Made by a program: the position numbers and the translations under genes. 64,000 bases of DNA from Nonlabens agnitus (GTDB lineage: Bacteria; Bacteroidota; Bacteroidia; Flavobacteriales; Flavobacteriaceae), in assembly GCF_002994045.1 (NCBI RefSeq), contig NZ_MQUC01000003.1:2766501-2830500 (forward strand). Reading direction: 5' to 3'. Positions 60,856 to 64,000 of the stretch are shown in pieces (positions within the stretch are counted from its first letter, which is position 1; each line of letters begins with the position of its first letter). The notes beneath the pieces were generated by a model. That model was not told where the DNA came from. It saw only the letters and a list, made by a program, of their open reading frames with translations, and did not search any database.

Positions 60856-61992
60856 TTAAATAGGCAAACTCATCTTTATTTTTTTGAAATTTCGAATTAT
60901 TTGCTTAGTTCTTTTATTCTTAATTAGATAATAACTTAAACCTAGAAGTAAAACTGCGGAAAGCGATAAGGCCCATGTTTTATTTAATTCTTTTTTTCTT
61001 TTTTCTACATTTAATTCATTTTCAGATTGTAATAACACATCTCCGATGAGTAAACTCGCATCCATTGTTTTTCTCAAGATATTATCTTCTAAGAAGCGCA
61101 AAGAATCTATGTACTTGTTTTTGGATTGATAATCCTTGTTGTAATCAAAATAGTCTGCGTAAAGATTAAAATAGTTTCTTTTATCTTCATCAGTCATAGC
61201 GTCTTTAACCCTCTTGGATTTATTAAGATAAAAAAGAGTGGAGTCCATCATTTTTTTATCGAAATGAAATTCCCCAAAATCTCCATAAAGGGTCGCTAAA
61301 TGTGATTTATATAATGCAGGTGTTATACTGGAATCGTCCTTTAAGTTTTTAAGGTTATTGAAATAAACGTGAGCTTCTGCTAGATTGTCTAATTCAAGAT
61401 AATTAGTTGTTATTAAAAACAAGCCGTACAATTGATAATAACCATCATCTTTGAAACTTTTATAATGTTCTAAATTATCAAGTAATATGTTATTACTATT
61501 AATAAAGTTTCCTTTGTTTAATTGATCTAAAGCTTCCATTTGGGTAACTTCAGCTAGTCCTTGGCTATTACCAGCCAAATTATAATAGTTATGAGCTTTA
61601 TTTAAAAAGTGATATGCGCTAGAATCTTTTTTTATTACGTATAAATTGTAAAAGAGTTCTAGAGAAGCCCAACCAGCTATATCATAGTTCTTTTCAGATT
61701 CAGCATATTTCATTGCCAATATAGTATTCTGATATTGTTGAGCTGTTTCTTGATTTCTAGAATTAATTATTACTCTCAACTTGTAATAACAAGCTAGATG
61801 TCCCTTTATATTATCAGACAGAGGTTTAGCAATAGAATCTAAGTAATTTTCTGCCAAGCGATAATTAGCATCAATCGCTTTGCTTGCTAGGTCCATATAC
61901 TTTTCTTCATGTGAACTCTGTGAATATAATGACAGGATGTTCAGTACATTCACAGAAATCAGGACAAAAATTTGATATAGCCTCACGGTCAA
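60856..61992 (-). CDS. TPR sensor part of a split LuxR-type regulator
   Basis: 378 aa. Signal peptide or membrane anchor MTVRLYQIFVLISVNVLNILSLYSQ. TPR-like helices run to about residue 330 (for example SSAYHFLNKAHNYYNLAGNSQGLAEVTQMEALDQLNKGNF). A membrane segment follows (TWALSLSAVLLLGLSYYLI), then a short basic end. The protein stops just after a run of seven A's; a shift of one base there continues the frame into the HTH half. It may sense conditions in the periplasm and regulate the T9SS gene beside it. Confidence 0.8.
   Translation of the reverse strand: MTVRLYQIFVLISVNVLNILSLYSQSSHEEKYMDLASKAIDANYRLAENYLDSIAKPLSDNIKGHLACYYKLRVIINSRNQETAQQYQNTILAMKYAESEKNYDIAGWASLELFYNLYVIKKDSSAYHFLNKAHNYYNLAGNSQGLAEVTQMEALDQLNKGNFINSNNILLDNLEHYKSFKDDGYYQLYGLFLITTNYLELDNLAEAHVYFNNLKNLKDDSSITPALYKSHLATLYGDFGEFHFDKKMMDSTLFYLNKSKRVKDAMTDEDKRNYFNLYADYFDYNKDYQSKNKYIDSLRFLEDNILRKTMDASLLIGDVLLQSENELNVEKRKKELNKTWALSLSAVLLLGLSYYLIKNKRTKQIIRNFKKIKMSLPI
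60879..60885 (-). other. Seven-A run at the frameshift junction
   Basis: On the minus strand the codons read TTC AAA AAA ATA. Re-reading one A gives NKDEFAYLKDNHEKLKVK, a coiled-coil linker, and then joins the LuxR half without a stop. Programmed slippage, phase variation, a real disruption or a sequencing error could each explain it. Confidence 0.75.
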
Positions 61993-62132
61993 TTCAATAA
62001 AAACTTTAGGCGCTAAAAGTATTTAATGCATTGCTTTAAGCCTAATGATTATAAAGTCAAATAAATTATTATGAGATTAAATACACTTAACAGTAATAAG
62101 TTTATGTAAAAACTTTTGTGTCAATAGGAACT

Positions 62133-63473
62133 CTACAAAGCTGGATGGTTCTTGAATCCTTTGTCTACTAGATACTGCACATAATCCCGAGTATTCACGG
62201 TTGCCTTTAGATCATGTAACAAATTATAAAGACCAAAGAACGTACGGTTGATGTACAAAAAGTGCTTGCTACCACGATTACCGTTCATTTTACGCAACTC
62301 TTTATCGTTGCTATACTTCTCGCTTAGCGAACTGATCTGATCCCAGAAGGATTCATCTGCAAAATTGAAGGTTTCTTCTTGAAATGGTTTGGTAAACAAA
62401 CTCAACATCTCATGAAACAACGCAGAGAAATACTTGACTTCCTTCTGGCTATCGTCCTCACGTAAAATCTCTAATTGATAGAGTTTCTGCTCAAAGATTT
62501 CAGGATTATTAATACTTGCAGGAACCGCTAGTTCAAAGTACGGCTGATAAAATTCATCTGGAATTTGCTTGATACAACCAAAGTCAATCGCAATCAACTC
62601 ATTGTTTTCTGAGATCAAGAAATTCCCAGGATGTGGATCTGCATGAACTGCTTTTAGGCCGTGCATCTGGAACATATAAAAATCCCATAACGTCTGTCCC
62701 AGTTTGTTGCCAGTTTCTTGAGCAAATTCGGTTAGGGCAAATTCGCTCAAGTGCTGGCCGTTCATCCAGTCCATCGTGATAATGCGTTTACTGGATAGAT
62801 CTGGGTAGTATTCAGGGAAATGTAAATGAGGTATGTGCGAGCAAGCCTCAGTTATAGCGATGCTTTGCTCAACTTCAAGATTGTAATCGGTTTCTTCTAG
62901 GAGCTTGTCTTCAACCTCGGCAAAGTATCTTTTGGAATCTTCACCCTTTAAGTTGAACATCTTGATAGCAATAGGCTTTACCATCGCAAGGTCACTACTT
63001 ATGGAATCTGCAACACCAGGATACTGAATCTTAACTGCGAGCTCCTTACCGTTTTTAGTAGCTTTATGAACTTGCCCAATGCTCGCGGCATTGATGGAAT
63101 CCTTAGAAAAAGTATCGTAGATCTCTTCAGGAAAAGCTCCTTGATAGCGCTTGAACGTTTTGCGTACCAGCGGTGCCGATAGTGGTGGCACACTAAACTG
63201 AGCCAGGCTAAACTTTTCCACATACGCGCCAGGCAATAAACTCTTATCCATGGACAGCATTTGTGCGACCTTGAGCGCGCTGCCCTTAAGACTCTTCAAG
63301 CCGTCATAAATATCGCTGGCATTATTTTCATCCAGCTCACTGCGATCCATGCCTGGATTAACAGCCTTCTTGGAATAATATTTAAGATAATTCCCACCTA
63401 TTTTCACTCCAGTCTTCACAAGCTCTGTTGTGCGACCTATTTTGCTGGTGGGTATTTTATCTAGTGTTTTCAT
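62133..63473 (-). CDS. ABC1/AarF/UbiB-family atypical kinase
   Basis: 446 aa. The ADCK-type motifs are present: KGSALKVAQMLS (the KxGQ-like helix with a changed motif), NAASIGQVHKA (the A-rich loop), AVKIQYPGV (ATP lysine), QMHGLKAVHADPHPGNFLI and IAIDFGCIKQI (DFG). Members support quinone or lipid metabolism. No membrane anchor is seen at the C-terminus. The last ~73 codons are duplicated at 57205-57424. It lies beside a TetR-family gene, an arrangement also seen in other flavobacteria as far as I recall. Confidence 0.92.
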   Translation of the reverse strand: MKTLDKIPTSKIGRTTELVKTGVKIGGNYLKYYSKKAVNPGMDRSELDENNASDIYDGLKSLKGSALKVAQMLSMDKSLLPGAYVEKFSLAQFSVPPLSAPLVRKTFKRYQGAFPEEIYDTFSKDSINAASIGQVHKATKNGKELAVKIQYPGVADSISSDLAMVKPIAIKMFNLKGEDSKRYFAEVEDKLLEETDYNLEVEQSIAITEACSHIPHLHFPEYYPDLSSKRIITMDWMNGQHLSEFALTEFAQETGNKLGQTLWDFYMFQMHGLKAVHADPHPGNFLISENNELIAIDFGCIKQIPDEFYQPYFELAVPASINNPEIFEQKLYQLEILREDDSQKEVKYFSALFHEMLSLFTKPFQEETFNFADESFWDQISSLSEKYSNDKELRKMNGNRGSKHFLYINRTFFGLYNLLHDLKATVNTRDYVQYLVDKGFKNHPAL

Positions 63474-63527
63474 TGCTTGATTATGAATTCAGATCACTGA
63501 ATCTTGTGCTGCTGTTGGTTGATGTTA

Positions 63528-63567
63528 TCGCTTTCCTTTCTGCCGACAGGCAGGCGCGAAAGCGAAC
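63528..63567. repeat. Long nested palindromic repeat, copy 5
   Basis: Left arm TCGCTTTC, inner palindrome CTTTCTGCCGACAGGCAGG, right arm CGCGAAAGCGAAC. It lies between the TetR-family and kinase genes and is near-identical to copy 1. Confidence 0.88.
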
Positions 63568-63630
63568 TTTTCAAAAATCATTTTCAACCTACAGTCAGTA
63601 ATATTTAAAATTTAGCCGATGGACCTAGGT

Positions 63631-64000
63631 TTAGGCCATTCGCTCTTTCCACAAAAACTTTCCAAAGTCAAAGACAGCATCCAGTGGTGTGTTATCAAAA
63701 ACATCAAAAATGGTGTTGACCGACTTCTCGATCGCCATATCTGTTTTCTCAAAACCAGCACTGTCGTCGTCCATCCAGAATTTGAGTAGGAATAACATTT
63801 GTACCCATGCACCTTCGCTATATATAGTTTCAGAGCGTTCTAGAAGTATGTTGGTTTTATTCTCGTTACGATCCTGAATCAATTCTTTGGCAAAACCTTT
63901 CACGTGCTTGCGCAAACCTTTAAGCTGTTCCATCTTGCTCATCATGTGCTGATTCTCTTGCAATGCAAACAGGACATAACTGCGGTTGAGTGTCAACAAT
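63631..64000 (-). CDS. TetR-family regulator, C-terminal part (5' end outside the window)
   Basis: At least 122 residues of the C-terminal ligand domain are present; the N-terminal HTH lies beyond the right edge. The helices LTLNRSYVLFALQENQHMM and MLFLLKFWMDDDSAGFEKTDMAIEKSVNTIFD, and the end FDFGKFLWKERMA, match the C-terminal domain of the TetR-like proteins that accompany AarF-type kinases in flavobacteria. It probably regulates, or is coexpressed with, the kinase. Ligand unknown. Confidence 0.78.
   Translation of the reverse strand, partial: LLTLNRSYVLFALQENQHMMSKMEQLKGLRKHVKGFAKELIQDRNENKTNILLERSETIYSEGAWVQMLFLLKFWMDDDSAGFEKTDMAIEKSVNTIFDVFDNTPLDAVFDFGKFLWKERMA

Noticed and set aside
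1..64000. CRISPR arrays, insertion sequences, rRNA genes, integrases
   Set aside because: None seen. The dispersed palindromes are too widely and irregularly spaced for a CRISPR array, and no transposase or integrase motif was found in any frame.

Overview
The window looks like a chromosomal segment of a marine Flavobacteriaceae bacterium (Bacteroidota). Supporting signs are T9SS type A C-terminal sorting domains, a TonB-dependent receptor with a carboxypeptidase-like N-terminal domain, DUF6089/DUF2490/DUF3127 families, tandem OmpH genes behind bamA, lipoproteins with acidic residues after the lipobox cysteine, few Shine-Dalgarno sites, and TAnnTTTG-type promoters. A Nonlabens/Dokdonia-like relative is my guess only. 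No phage, IS element, CRISPR array or rRNA is visible.

Layout. 1-9.7 kb: partial lipoprotein, a 1115-aa T9SS-secreted Asp-box protein, tag, two envelope proteins, aat, a candidate structured RNA, DUF3127, a flavin reductase and a histidine kinase. 9.7-18.7 kb: mostly minus strand, with the protein quality-control operon tig-clpP-clpX, then GDSL/FadL outer-membrane genes, an alpha/beta hydrolase and pdxJ. 18.7-29.8 kb: plus-strand core genes CBS protein, nadK, DUF6089, uppS, bamA, two OmpH/Skp genes, murI, mutS, then tRNA-Gly(GCC) and tRNA-Leu(TAA). 30-33.2 kb: marC, DUF3124, cysE-cysM. 33.2-41 kb: a probable sucrose locus (TonB receptor, glutaredoxin-like protein, SUC-type transporter, GH100 invertase-like enzyme, PfkB fructokinase) divergent from a LacI regulator, with two identical operators between them. 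41.4-50.2 kb: a DNA-damage/mutagenesis cassette (XRE-S24 repressor divergent from SRAP, a 90-aa unknown, dinB, a second-type dnaE, a radical SAM repair protein and its TIGR03915 partner) with five copies of an 11-bp palindrome in the control region. 50.2-51.5 kb: four tandem small acidic lipoproteins, with a fifth at 41.1 kb. 51.6-57.1 kb: DUF2461, waaA, a DegT aminotransferase and an amidohydrolase. 57.2-62.1 kb: an AT-rich island with a second T9SS Asp-box protein and a TPR/LuxR-type regulator split by a frameshift at seven A's, bounded by a duplicated 3' end of the neighbouring aarF-like kinase gene. 62.1-64 kb: aarF-like kinase and a partial TetR-family gene.

The most unusual feature runs through the whole window. 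A short palindrome with core CGCTTTCGCGAAAGCG occurs about sixteen times, mostly inside genes and in frame, as AFAKA, RFRES or LSRKR. A longer version, split by a nested second palindrome, occurs five times and only between genes. Three exported proteins carry the short form exactly at the end of the signal peptide.
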